From Fredinandcohnia onubensis (GTDB taxonomy: Bacteria > Bacillota > Bacilli > Bacillales > Bacillaceae_L): a stretch of DNA of 64,000 nt. A model generated the notes under the pieces. It was not told the DNA's origin. It saw nothing but the letters and a program-made list of their open reading frames with translations, and searched no databases. Below, one piece after another: positions 17,439-25,872 of the stretch. Position 1 is the first letter of the stretch; each line of letters opens with the position of its first letter. The stretch lies in assembly GCF_002734285.1 (NCBI RefSeq), contig NZ_NSEA01000008.1, positions 246,902 through 310,901 on the forward strand, in the 5' to 3' direction. Position numbers and translations under genes: made by a program.

Positions 17439-18347
17439 TCAATTACCCGATTGAAAATATTCGTCTACTTTCCTCTTTAAGAAATCGACAGATTCTTTCA
17501 TTTCTCCTAAACCATTAACCCCATCTTCAATTGAAATCCAGCCAGTAAAATTTATATTGGCTAACAGCTGAAAAATGCCATCGTAATCAATAATCCCTTT
17601 TCCAATGACACCATGTGCTAATCCCTCTGAATATCCTTGTACCAAATGATTTTCAATATCTTTCATTGAATAACCCTCTTTTAAATAGCGATCACTGGCA
17701 TGCATTGTGATTAATCGGTGCTTTACTTTTTCCAATAACGTAAGTGGGTCATCGCCTGCAAAAACCGCATTTGATGGATCAAAGTTCACGCCAAACCAAT
17801 TAGATGAAATCCCTTCTACGATTTCCAAATAGATATCTGACTTCTGGGCAAATTCCGGATAAATCCAGAAGCCATCTTTGTAATGGTTTTCCATCACAAG
17901 ATAGACTCGCTTACTTTCTGCATAGGGAAGTAGCTCATTAATACAATCAATGGTCCATTTTATTCCTTCTTCCCTTGATACCTCTGGTCTTCTTTGCCCA
18001 GATAACACCCGGCAACTTCTAAAATCATCTGGCCCAAGAATGGCCATCGCATCAATCATTTCTTTCATCTTTCTCATTTCCTTTTCCCGAAAAGCTGGAT
18101 CGGGATGGGTAAAATCAGGTGATGCGCACATCATTGGAATCACTAGATTGACTGAAGAAGCTGCCTCCTTTACCTTCTCCAAATAAGACTTTTCAGTAGT
18201 TTGTAAAAATGTAGGATACATTTCCATGCCATCTGCACCGAGTGTTCCCGCTTGCTCAATCCACTCAAACACATCCATATTTCCATTAGATAAATCATCG
18301 ATATACCCTTTTGGGAAAACTGAAATCCTGACATTGTTTTCTTTCAT
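17439..18347 (-). CDS. Sugar phosphate isomerase/epimerase-like TIM barrel (AP endonuclease 2 family)
   Basis: 302 aa. The fold signatures of the xylose isomerase-like/AP endonuclease 2 family are visible: DGMEMYP at strand 2, a metal Glu in LVMENHY near 158, NFDPSNAV at strand 7 and a metal-ligand region in TMHASDRY, then SIEDG at the end. These enzymes isomerise or epimerise keto-sugars or sugar acids with a divalent metal. GAAAAGGAG precedes the ATG. The gene lies between the dehydrogenase and the ABC genes in the LacI-controlled operon, which supports a step in catabolism of the imported compound. Confidence 0.85.
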   Translation of the reverse strand: MKENNVRISVFPKGYIDDLSNGNMDVFEWIEQAGTLGADGMEMYPTFLQTTEKSYLEKVKEAASSVNLVIPMMCASPDFTHPDPAFREKEMRKMKEMIDAMAILGPDDFRSCRVLSGQRRPEVSREEGIKWTIDCINELLPYAESKRVYLVMENHYKDGFWIYPEFAQKSDIYLEIVEGISSNWFGVNFDPSNAVFAGDDPLTLLEKVKHRLITMHASDRYLKEGYSMKDIENHLVQGYSEGLAHGVIGKGIIDYDGIFQLLANINFTGWISIEDGVNGLGEMKESVDFLKRKVDEYFQSGN

Positions 18348-18368
18348 TGATTTCTCCTTTTCAATGTT

Positions 18369-19403
18369 TTAGTTTGGCATAATAACAGATTTCGCGTGTT
18401 TTAAGGAATCCATTTCATCAAAGGCATTTTGCCAGTCATCTAGTGAATAGACCTTCGCCATTGGAAGTGGGTCAATTTCTCCTTTTTGCATTAACAGCAA
18501 TACTTTTTCCCACGTTGGGTACGTATGACTAAACGAACCTTGCAGTCTAGCAGCTTTTTGAATTAGTGGGTCAAGACTAAAGCCAACTGGTGCAGGTCCC
18601 CACCCAATCTTTGTAATTTGCCCAGCGGGTCGAACAATCTCGATACTCTGTTTTAACGTTTGACTTACGCCAACCGCATCAAGCACTAAATCAGCGCCAA
18701 AACCATCACCATAATTGGTTATTTCACGTACAACATCCTGCTTCTCTGCGATGAGTACCTCATCTGCACCAAATTGTTTCGCTACTTCTAACCGGTTTGC
18801 ATCTTTTTCCAAACCAACGACAGTCAATTTTCCTGGCGCAAACAGTCTAGCAATCTGAATACACATTAATCCAATCGGCCCTGGTCCAAAAACCACAACA
18901 TGATCGCCAGGTCTGATTCTCGAATGATGAGCAACTGCATTATAAGCAACACATGAAGGCTCCGTTAAGGCAGCTTTTTCAAATGGTATTCCGTCTGGTA
19001 TATGGTGAACGATGGCTTCTCTTGTTTTCACATACTGAGCCATTGCTCCATCTGCTAAAACACCAAAACCTTTTCTATCCGGACATAAATTATATAATCC
19101 TGATTTGCAATAAATACAGTTCTCACAAACATATGAAGGGGTCTCACTTACAACGCGATCTCCCTTTTTAAATTGACTTACTTCAGAACCTACCTCCGCA
19201 ACGGTTCCTGCAAACTCATGTCCTAAAATGACAGGTCGTTTCACAGCAAAGCCTTGGATATCGTGGTACATATGCAAATCACTTCCACAGACTCCTACGG
19301 CTTCCACCTTCAATAAAATGTCTTTTGGTCCTATTTTCGGTATCGGTACTTCTCTAATTTCAACCTTATTTTTACCAGAATCGTAGTTTACAAGCGCCTT
19401 CAT
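18369..19403 (-). CDS. Zinc-dependent alcohol dehydrogenase (sorbitol/threonine dehydrogenase-like MDR)
   Basis: 344 aa from the ATG at 19403, six bases after AAAGGTGA; the GTG at 19412 overlaps that site. Catalytic zinc ligands are in GVCGSDLH and GHEFAG with a downstream Glu (EPSCVAYNAV); four structural-zinc cysteines form C-x2-C-x2-C-x7-C (CENCIYCKSGLYNLC). GPGPIGLMC is the Rossmann nucleotide site. It likely oxidises a polyol or sugar alcohol with NAD(P)+. It follows the repressor gene by about 20 bases. Confidence 0.92.
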   Translation of the reverse strand: MKALVNYDSGKNKVEIREVPIPKIGPKDILLKVEAVGVCGSDLHMYHDIQGFAVKRPVILGHEFAGTVAEVGSEVSQFKKGDRVVSETPSYVCENCIYCKSGLYNLCPDRKGFGVLADGAMAQYVKTREAIVHHIPDGIPFEKAALTEPSCVAYNAVAHHSRIRPGDHVVVFGPGPIGLMCIQIARLFAPGKLTVVGLEKDANRLEVAKQFGADEVLIAEKQDVVREITNYGDGFGADLVLDAVGVSQTLKQSIEIVRPAGQITKIGWGPAPVGFSLDPLIQKAARLQGSFSHTYPTWEKVLLLMQKGEIDPLPMAKVYSLDDWQNAFDEMDSLKHAKSVIMPN

Positions 19404-19422
19404 GTATATCACCTTTTCTTCG

Positions 19423-20433
19423 TTAAATTTTAGGAGAAGAAGAGTTACCTACACTGATTTCGGGTTCGATGAAAAGTTGAACGATTTGATGTTGACCTTC
19501 TTTATTCAATTGTTCTAATAGCAAACTTGCAGCACGTCTCCCAATTTCACGTGGAGATTGGACAATGGCTGTCACTTTGGGCATGATGATATCCCACTCA
19601 TACTCTAGCTCTCCAAATGACACAACCGTAAGTTGTTCTGGAATAGTAATCTTGTAGTTTTGACACGCCTTTAATACACCAGCCGTCATATTATTGTTTG
19701 AAGAAATGATAGCTGTAGGCACGGTCGCTTTCGATAGAAAATACTCTACTGCTCGTTGACCCCCTTCATAGGTAAAATCACCAAAGAACTGGTGTTCAGT
19801 TGTAAGACGATAATTAGTTAGTGACTGCAAAACGGCTTCGTACCTGAGGCTTCCGTGAACAGTGTTCAAATCACCATGAACAACACCGATTTCTTTATGC
19901 CCTAATTCATAGAGGTATGTAACTAATTTATCCATGCCGATAAAATTGTCATCTGCCACAATGTTAACGGGCAAATGGGGTATGGGCCGATCAACAAGGA
20001 CAATGGGAATGTTTCTTTCGACTAACAAAAGAATATCTTCGTTTACTTGACCAGTAGAACAAAGAATGATTCCGTCAACACGTTGCTCGTAAAACAGTTG
20101 TAAATTTTTTCGTTCAATTTCTGGATTTTCATTTGTAGAACTGATGATGAATAGATAGTCTTTCTCAAAGATAACTTCTTCAATACCTTTGGCCAAAGTC
20201 ATCTGGAAGGGGTTTGTAATGTTGGATAGAAGAACAGCAATTGTTTTTGAGACGGATGACTTCAAACTTCTTGCTATCATGTTTGGGGAGTAGTTTAGGG
20301 CTTTTATGGCTGCGTATACTTTGTTTTTCAGTTCAATATGGACGTTACCAGTATGATTAATGACTTTCGATGCAGTACCAATAGACACACCAGCTAACTC
20401 TGCAACATCTCGTATCGTCACCTTTTTAGTCAT
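19423..20433 (-). CDS. LacI-family transcriptional repressor of the sugar operon
   Basis: 336 aa. The N-terminal helix-turn-helix and hinge are classical (TIRDVAELAGVSIGTASKVIN, NYSPNMIARSLK), followed by the periplasmic-binding-protein-like effector domain (VDGIILCST, VLVDRPIP, GHKEIGVVHGD, FGELEYEW). It is the first gene of the eight-gene minus-strand operon. A SigA-like promoter and a perfect TGAAACGTTTCA palindrome precede it, so it should repress its own operon until the imported sugar or its derivative binds. Confidence 0.93.
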   Translation of the reverse strand: MTKKVTIRDVAELAGVSIGTASKVINHTGNVHIELKNKVYAAIKALNYSPNMIARSLKSSVSKTIAVLLSNITNPFQMTLAKGIEEVIFEKDYLFIISSTNENPEIERKNLQLFYEQRVDGIILCSTGQVNEDILLLVERNIPIVLVDRPIPHLPVNIVADDNFIGMDKLVTYLYELGHKEIGVVHGDLNTVHGSLRYEAVLQSLTNYRLTTEHQFFGDFTYEGGQRAVEYFLSKATVPTAIISSNNNMTAGVLKACQNYKITIPEQLTVVSFGELEYEWDIIMPKVTAIVQSPREIGRRAASLLLEQLNKEGQHQIVQLFIEPEISVGNSSSPKI

Positions 20434-20456
20434 GGTATACTTCCTATTTTTTATTA

Positions 20457-20470
20457 ATGAAACGTTTCAT
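20457..20470 (-). promoter_or_regulatory. Palindromic LacI-family operator of the sugar operon
   Basis: ATGAAACGTTTCAT is a perfect 14-base palindrome with the central CG typical of LacI-family sites. It sits eight bases downstream of the -10 box, covering the transcription start region, where a bound repressor blocks initiation. CcpA could also bind such a site. Confidence 0.75.
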
Positions 20471-20477
20471 CGAATAG

Positions 20478-20506
20478 AGCATAACAACGAATTTGAATAT
20501 TGTCAA
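20478..20506 (-). promoter_or_regulatory. SigA-type promoter of the LacI-controlled operon
   Basis: On the minus strand TTGACA (20506-20501) and TATGCT (20483-20478) are 17 bases apart. The palindromic operator follows directly. Confidence 0.75.
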
Positions 20507-20648
20507 TTCACTAAATATTATAAAAGAAATTGATTTCCACCACTAATTAATTAGATAATACCTTTGATTTCAGGCTTGCTTGGTACAACATATATTTTTA
20601 AAATGAGATATTAATTTTTTCATAGACTGATTTCGACATTCGTATAAG

Positions 20649-20688
20649 AAAAAAATGACACCATTCTTAAGGGATGGCGTCATTTTTT
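20649..20688 (-). terminator. Terminator after the 62-aa membrane protein gene
   Basis: AATGACGCCAT pairs with ATGGTGTCATT around a short loop, with T runs on both strands. Confidence 0.75.
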
Positions 20689-20700
20689 CTTGATTTAAGA

Positions 20701-20889
20701 TCATTCGTTGCTAAGTTTTTTCACACCTATATGTAAGATTAAACCCATCATACTCCAAATATTTAAAAGAATACCCGCAACTAGTAGGACCCATTTTACT
20801 ATCTGAGGAGAATTTGTAGTTAAAGAAATAAGGGTGATACTACAACCGATTAGTAGCATCGCCATTAGTAATGGTAGATTCTTTACCAT
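20701..20889 (-). CDS. Small two-helix membrane protein, unknown function
   Basis: 62 aa, with two hydrophobic helices (LLMAMLLIGCSITLISL and WVLLVAGILLNIWSMMGLILHI) joined by a short polar loop. AGGAG lies ten bases before the ATG and a terminator follows, so it is a real single gene. Cys16 is not in a lipobox context with a cleavable signal. No family recognised. Confidence 0.6.
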   Translation of the reverse strand: MVKNLPLLMAMLLIGCSITLISLTTNSPQIVKWVLLVAGILLNIWSMMGLILHIGVKKLSNE

Positions 20890-21044
20890 TTTAAATCAAC
20901 TCCTATTGTAATATAACATTATTTCCCTATTATACCATTACTAGTTTCGAAAAAAAGGCTAAAGTGTTTGAATACAACCTATATGGACAGTATTCTATTA
21001 CCATTTTAATTTTCATCTGTTAAAACTATATCTTAATAGAAATA

Positions 21045-21530
21045 TTATTCATCCGGTCGGGATAGAAGTCCACGTCCAATGAAATTAGCAGACACAGGCT
21101 TTTTCCCTACTTCTCGTGACCAGACTGATAGTTGTCCTATATGGTGAATTTCATGTGTAATGACATGTCGTATTACCTCACCCCAAGTGTCTGTTACAAC
21201 TCTTCCGTCTGGGAGGGTATCGAATAATAGTTGATTTTCCATCGTACTATCCCAATTATTTACAAAATCCCGCACTTCTGGTCGAAACTTGGAGTCCAAT
21301 ATTCGAACCTGTTCTAAGCTTTTATAATCATCAAAACTCTCTTGAAAATCTGGTTTACCTTGTAAGAGGCGGATCCAACTCCATTCCACATCCACTATAT
21401 GAAAAAGTGTTTGCAAAATACTACCTACACCACCAGTTCTGGTTCGTAGAAGTTCCTCTTCACTTAACTCTTCACACCACCGATACCATTCTTCCCTGAC
21501 CATCCAGTTATAACGAAACAATGTCTCCAA
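21045..21530 (-). CDS. DinB family protein (putative metal-dependent enzyme)
   Basis: 161 aa, the normal size for DinB-like four-helix bundles. The three metal-binding histidines are in LFHIVDVEW and THEIHHIGQL. The family includes thiol transferases using bacillithiol or mycothiol, as well as DNA damage-inducible proteins of unknown role, so the exact reaction is open. The start is TTG at 21530 after GGAGGGG. It stands alone between short intergenic regions. Confidence 0.85.
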   Translation of the reverse strand: METLFRYNWMVREEWYRWCEELSEEELLRTRTGGVGSILQTLFHIVDVEWSWIRLLQGKPDFQESFDDYKSLEQVRILDSKFRPEVRDFVNNWDSTMENQLLFDTLPDGRVVTDTWGEVIRHVITHEIHHIGQLSVWSREVGKKPVSANFIGRGLLSRPDE

Positions 21531-21700
21531 TGAAACCCCTCCAATTTAGAAAATACACCAAAATTGATTTTATTATAATTATTCAACCGAACTAGGTTAA
21601 ATACCTTCTTCTAAACCTGACACGTACCTTTTATCACGTAAAGGTTGGATTTGGTAATAGTATATCAAGGATGGTATATTTCATAGAGTGTGTAAATGTT

Positions 21701-22591
21701 TTAATCACTACCCCCACCACAGCTTGAGCATGAACTGCTGCAAGAAGAGACAGAACTACATGAGCTACCTGAACCGCAACTTGTACAGCTTGATGAACTC
21801 ACACTACCAATCTTCATGTAACTTAAAAAATCATCATAATGAAAATAAGAAACAGATAAGAATGGAACGAGCATGGCGTTGAAGTTTTTTTGAATTTTAC
21901 TTTTTCTCATCTTTTCTTGTACAACACGTTTTTCATAATCTTTGACGCTATTTGCTGTTTTTTTCATAGAGGAGATCAGCGAGAGTATGGTACTTAAATA
22001 GTGTCTATCACTCTTAAAATACTTATCTATCAGTTCGTTTTCTGATAAAGTTTTAAACTCCTCAACGATAGTTGGATTTACGGGATGTCTGAAAAACCCC
22101 TTATACAAATGGATGTTCTCTTTTCTAATGAAAAAAAGCTCAGCATATACCCAATCAAAGAAACCTCGCAAGTCGGGATCAGATATTTTAGTTACATTAG
22201 GACTGTGATGCAGGATACTACCCGCATATTTTTTTGAAAAATCATCATACTCACGGGTAAACATAAGCATTTCATGCCACAGGTCATCGACTTTGTCGCT
22301 AAACATTGGCGATTCTTTCAAAAGAGAAGTCAAAATAAAATAGCGTTTTAAATCGAGTAGACGCCAGTTGTATTCATTTTCTTTTAGGTTTTTTTCATTC
22401 TTTACCCTCTCTTCTACGTTTTTCATGTAACTTTTACTAAGGGATTGCTCCAAGTTTTCACTTAGTTTTTTTAGCCCTTTTAGTGGTTTTGTCTCTATAG
22501 ATTTAGGAGATAAACCATATGTAAATGAGAGTTTTTTACGTAAGAATAGAATAACCCAAATAACAATTGCAAGCAGGACTAACCACTCCAT
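21701..22591 (-). CDS. Membrane-anchored protein with GRDP-like domain and Cys/Ser/Gly-rich tail
   Basis: 296 aa from the ATG at 22591 (AAAGGGGG six bases away). An N-terminal membrane helix (LVLLAIVIWVILFL) is followed by a basic helical region and a domain with VDDLWHEMLMFTREYDDF (about 103-120), which resembles the D-x-x-WH motif of glycine-rich domain proteins. The last 32 residues are almost only Ser, Cys and Gly, with seven cysteines in C-x2-C or C-x3-5-C spacing. Such tails occur in uncharacterised Bacillus proteins. Topology of the tail is unclear: with one N-terminal helix it may lie in the cytoplasm or outside. Function unknown. Confidence 0.65.
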   Translation of the reverse strand: MEWLVLLAIVIWVILFLRKKLSFTYGLSPKSIETKPLKGLKKLSENLEQSLSKSYMKNVEERVKNEKNLKENEYNWRLLDLKRYFILTSLLKESPMFSDKVDDLWHEMLMFTREYDDFSKKYAGSILHHSPNVTKISDPDLRGFFDWVYAELFFIRKENIHLYKGFFRHPVNPTIVEEFKTLSENELIDKYFKSDRHYLSTILSLISSMKKTANSVKDYEKRVVQEKMRKSKIQKNFNAMLVPFLSVSYFHYDDFLSYMKIGSVSSSSCTSCGSGSSCSSVSSCSSSCSSCGGGSD

Positions 22592-22719
22592 CAAATTCCC
22601 CCTTTATAGTAGGATATTTAAAGCTTCAGGTGTCCATTATTAGTCCACCCCGCTTATACCGATGTTTTATTTACGTTAACTTGCTGGAAAAGTTTCACTT
22701 TTCGATAAGTGAACAATAA

Positions 22720-22757
22720 AAAATGCCTGGTTCATACCATGTATGACCAAGCATTCA
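22720..22757 (-). terminator. Terminator after the 136-aa lipoprotein gene
   Basis: On the minus strand AATGCTTGGTCATAC pairs with GTATGAACCAGGCATT (one mismatch, one extra base) and is followed by TTTTT. Confidence 0.8.
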
Positions 22758-22760
22758 CCT

Positions 22761-23171
22761 TCATTCTAATAATGATTTATATTCATCAACGTCATCAAAC
22801 TCTGTACCAATATATACGGGTGTGTCATCGACATTTTTCAATGTGATGGGTTTAACATCATTTATTTTCTTGACCACTACATCAAAAGAGTTGTCGTTAT
22901 TTAGGGTAATTTCAAATTCTTGAAGTTCGCCGTTTATTTTATACAAACCATCTTCTAATTCCTCATAAGTTCCTTTATCTACTTCTCTATTATCAATGTA
23001 TTCAACAAAACTATGATCTTCAGGTTGAAATGTCATTTGAACAATATATCCATTCACATGTTCACTTTGATAAGAACCTTTTAAGAGTGGGGTTTTGTTA
23101 GGGGTACATCCAACTAAAAGCAAGGTATAAACAATTGCTAAAACGAACATTCCCAATGCTTTGTTTCTCAT
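22761..23171 (-). CDS. Small lipoprotein, unknown function
   Basis: 136 aa. A lipoprotein signal (hydrophobic core, lipobox LVGC, Cys22) precedes a beta-rich mature domain with repeated short strands (GSYQSEHVNGYIVQMTF, GTYEELEDGLYKI, FEITLNNDNSFDVVV). The pattern resembles small secreted lipocalin- or YxeA-like beta proteins, but I assign no family. GGGGGA precedes the ATG and a terminator follows. Confidence 0.65.
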   Translation of the reverse strand: MRNKALGMFVLAIVYTLLLVGCTPNKTPLLKGSYQSEHVNGYIVQMTFQPEDHSFVEYIDNREVDKGTYEELEDGLYKINGELQEFEITLNNDNSFDVVVKKINDVKPITLKNVDDTPVYIGTEFDDVDEYKSLLE

Positions 23172-23225
23172 AATAGTCCCCCAATCATTCAGAAAGACAA
23201 ACGGATATGTCCGTTTGCCTCTATT

Positions 23226-24548
23226 TTATAACAATAATAGACCAATTGAAATCGGAATGAAGCTATAGAAGAGAATCATGACACAGAATCCCATGATATC
23301 GCGAATATGCAATCCTGCAATTGCTAAAGCCGGCAAGGCCCAGAATGGTTGAATCATATTGGTCCAAGCATCTCCCCATGCAACCCCTACTGCCGTTTTC
23401 GCAAGATCTGCATTAATAGCAGCCGCTGCTTCAATCATAATGGGTCCTTGTACCGCCCACTGACCACCACCGGAAGGTACAAATACGTTGATTAGCCCGC
23501 CACTGAGAAACGAAAAGAATGGTAGAGTGTGAGCATTTGCAAATGAGACGAACCATAAAGCCATTTCCTGAGAAAGGCCAGATAACGTAACCATCCCCAT
23601 GATTCCAGCATAGAACGGGAATTGAATGATGATTCCCCCTGCATTTTTGACTCCGTTTGTGACTGTGTTTAAGAACTGTTTCGGTGTTTTATGCAACATG
23701 ATACCTAAGAATAAGAAAATAAAGTTTACGATATTAATATTTAAATCAAAGCCCTTGGTTACAAAATGATAAACGATAAAACCTAAACCCATGATACCAA
23801 TCAGCATCGAAACAATCACGCTGTTTTCAATTTTCTCTGCTGGTGTAGATGGATTAATCGTTTCAGTTGTTGATGACGTGTCATCTGGTAGCTTCCAGCT
23901 GGATCGATCTTGAGCCAGTGTATTTGAGCTTTTCATCAAGAATCGATTAAATATAGGTAATGTGATTACCAGTGCTGCTACAATAAAGAGATTGGCTGGA
24001 CTAAAAAGAGTTTCACTCACTGGAATGACTCCCATTTTCTCTTCTAAAAAGTGACCAGAGGTGGCTACTGTCAATGGAATCGAAGCTGAGAACCCACCAT
24101 GCCAAACCAAAAATCCACTATAAGCCCCAGCTACTAAAATACGAAAATCTGCAGATGGGACTTGCCTGGCCACATGGATGGCAAACAGGGCCCCAACCAC
24201 TAATCCGAAACCATAATTAATTAAACAAGCAATGGCAGATACAAACGTGACAAGCATAACGGCATGCGCTGGTGTTTTCGCCAAATTACTCAAACGTGCT
24301 AAAAAATTCTTGATAACAGGCGCATTCGCTAATACATACCCCGTTACCACAACCAGAGACATTTGCATGGTGAAGGCGAGTAAATCCCAAAATCCTGTTC
24401 CCCAATGTGTAACCATTTCGACGGGTCCACTGTCTGTAAACAAGATGCCAATGATAAACACTAAGAATGTAAGAATAATCGCAAAAATAAAGGCATCTGG
24501 AAGAAACCGCTGAACGAGTCGAACAAAGAAATTTGTTATCGCTCTCAT
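23226..24548 (-). CDS. atoE: Short-chain fatty acid transporter (AtoE family)
   Basis: 440 aa with about eleven membrane segments. It matches the AtoE family: FVRLVQRFLPDAFIFAIILT at the N-terminus, GFWDLLAFTMQMSLVVVTG, and FVPSGGGQWAVQGPIM in the C-terminal half, then WGDAWTNMIQPFWALPAL. AtoE transports acetoacetate and other short-chain fatty acids. No thiolase or CoA-transferase gene is adjacent, so it acts with genes elsewhere. AGGGGAGTGAGG precedes the ATG. Confidence 0.9.
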   Translation of the reverse strand: MRAITNFFVRLVQRFLPDAFIFAIILTFLVFIIGILFTDSGPVEMVTHWGTGFWDLLAFTMQMSLVVVTGYVLANAPVIKNFLARLSNLAKTPAHAVMLVTFVSAIACLINYGFGLVVGALFAIHVARQVPSADFRILVAGAYSGFLVWHGGFSASIPLTVATSGHFLEEKMGVIPVSETLFSPANLFIVAALVITLPIFNRFLMKSSNTLAQDRSSWKLPDDTSSTTETINPSTPAEKIENSVIVSMLIGIMGLGFIVYHFVTKGFDLNINIVNFIFLFLGIMLHKTPKQFLNTVTNGVKNAGGIIIQFPFYAGIMGMVTLSGLSQEMALWFVSFANAHTLPFFSFLSGGLINVFVPSGGGQWAVQGPIMIEAAAAINADLAKTAVGVAWGDAWTNMIQPFWALPALAIAGLHIRDIMGFCVMILFYSFIPISIGLLLL

Positions 24549-24628
24549 TTCCTCACTCCCCTTATAAGTAATTGCTACATTGTATTCGGACTAGGACTAG
24601 AATATGAAAATACCTAGTTTTGCGAGAA

Positions 24629-24668
24629 TGCAAAAAAGGCCCCTTCCCATAAGAGAAGAGACCTTTAA
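24629..24668 (-). terminator. Terminator after the DJ-1/PfpI gene
   Basis: On the minus strand AAAGGTCTCTTC pairs imperfectly with GAAGGGGCCTTT and is followed by TTTT. Confidence 0.65.
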
Positions 24669-24679
24669 GTTAAACGTTC

Positions 24680-25186
24680 TTATAATTTATTTAAGATTTC
24701 TTTAATAAATGCCGGCTCGTCTTTTGGTGTACGAGACGTGATGATATTTCCGTCAACCACTACCTCTTGGTCTAAGAAGGTAGATCCAGCGTTTTTCAAA
24801 TCATCACGGATTCCAATGTACGAAGTTGCGCTTACCCCTTTTAAGATATCCGCACTAATCATAACTTGTGGTCCATGACAAATACCAGCAATCACTTTCC
24901 CTTGTTCATTGGCTTGTTTTACAAATTGTACGACTTCATCATTTACTCGCAGTGCCTCTGGAGCAGAGCCACCAGGAATAATAACCGCATCATAATCGTC
25001 AGCCTTTACCTCACTTATGGAAAGGTCAGATGTATATGATACAGTCCCTTTCTTCCCTTTAAGTTCAGCACCTTTTTCGATTCCAACAACAACGGTTTCA
25101 TGACCTGCTTCATTCACTGCATCATAAGGATTCTTCATCTCTGAATCTTCATAGCCATTATCAAGTAAAAAGCATACTTTTGCCAT
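24680..25186 (-). CDS. DJ-1/PfpI family general stress protein
   Basis: 168 aa. The nucleophile elbow GICHGPQ near 101-107 carries the conserved Cys, with the Glu of strand 1 in NGYEDSEM and PGGSAPEALR as the loop after strand 3. It resembles B. subtilis YfkM (general stress protein 18). Members act as glyoxalases, deglycases or small-molecule hydrolases, and the true substrate is not deducible. AGGAG precedes the ATG. Single-gene unit. Confidence 0.9.
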   Translation of the reverse strand: MAKVCFLLDNGYEDSEMKNPYDAVNEAGHETVVVGIEKGAELKGKKGTVSYTSDLSISEVKADDYDAVIIPGGSAPEALRVNDEVVQFVKQANEQGKVIAGICHGPQVMISADILKGVSATSYIGIRDDLKNAGSTFLDQEVVVDGNIITSRTPKDEPAFIKEILNKL

Positions 25187-25305
25187 TCGTTAATCACTCC
25201 TATGTATTGGTATTTATTTCTATTTTAATAGATTCTTGTTGTTACTTCAAATAAAGTGATCTGTAAATTTCATCATAATTTGTATTCGACATACCAATAT
25301 AATCA

Positions 25306-25872
25306 CTAGTATGTTCCAGCTGATTCAAAACGACGATCACCCTTCACGTAACTATCAAAGAATTCCAGTACAATCTCATTCATTGTTTCAAGTACTTTGT
25401 ATTTATCGGCACTATCGGAGCCCGTGTCCTTTTCTACAGAACTATTAATTACCTTAACTAGAAACGGGGATACAAGCGGTAAATCCGTAAGACTCAAGTG
25501 ATTTGTTCCTTGAATATATACCTCGAATGCATCAGGAGCAGTATCCGAGATATACTGTTGCGGAATTACAACTTCTGGATCAGTAACACCGTCCATCAGG
25601 TTCTTCATCGTATCAGAATAAACACTTAGTAATGGTACCGGATAAATCTCTTTATTAATGACTGGTTTACCATCCTCAAATCCAACCACTTCTCCAAGCA
25701 AGTCAGCATCTAAGTTGATAACAGCCGCAATATCATTTCGATCTCTACCAAGCTTTGCAGCCGCTGCACCACCTAAGGAATGCCCAATTAAACCGATAGA
25801 ATTTGTGTCGATTAGTCGATAGACTTCATCCGATGCTTCATCATTCGCTTTTTGCTTGATAGTATCAAGAAA
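25306..25872 (-). pseudogene. 5'-truncated alpha/beta hydrolase (PAF-acetylhydrolase-like)
   Basis: The reading frame covers the C-terminal half of an alpha/beta hydrolase: nucleophile motif IGHSLGGAAA, then INLDAD, a PLLSVYSD strand and the catalytic-His loop GTNHLSL, ending at 25306. It is open up to 25872, where the TAA stop of the adjacent BASS transporter is in the same frame, so there is no start, Shine-Dalgarno site or N-terminal half. A short TTG-initiated frame (131 aa from 25701) would lack the nucleophile. The abrupt join at a complete foreign gene suggests that insertion of the catabolic island, or a deletion, removed the first half. Confidence 0.8.
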
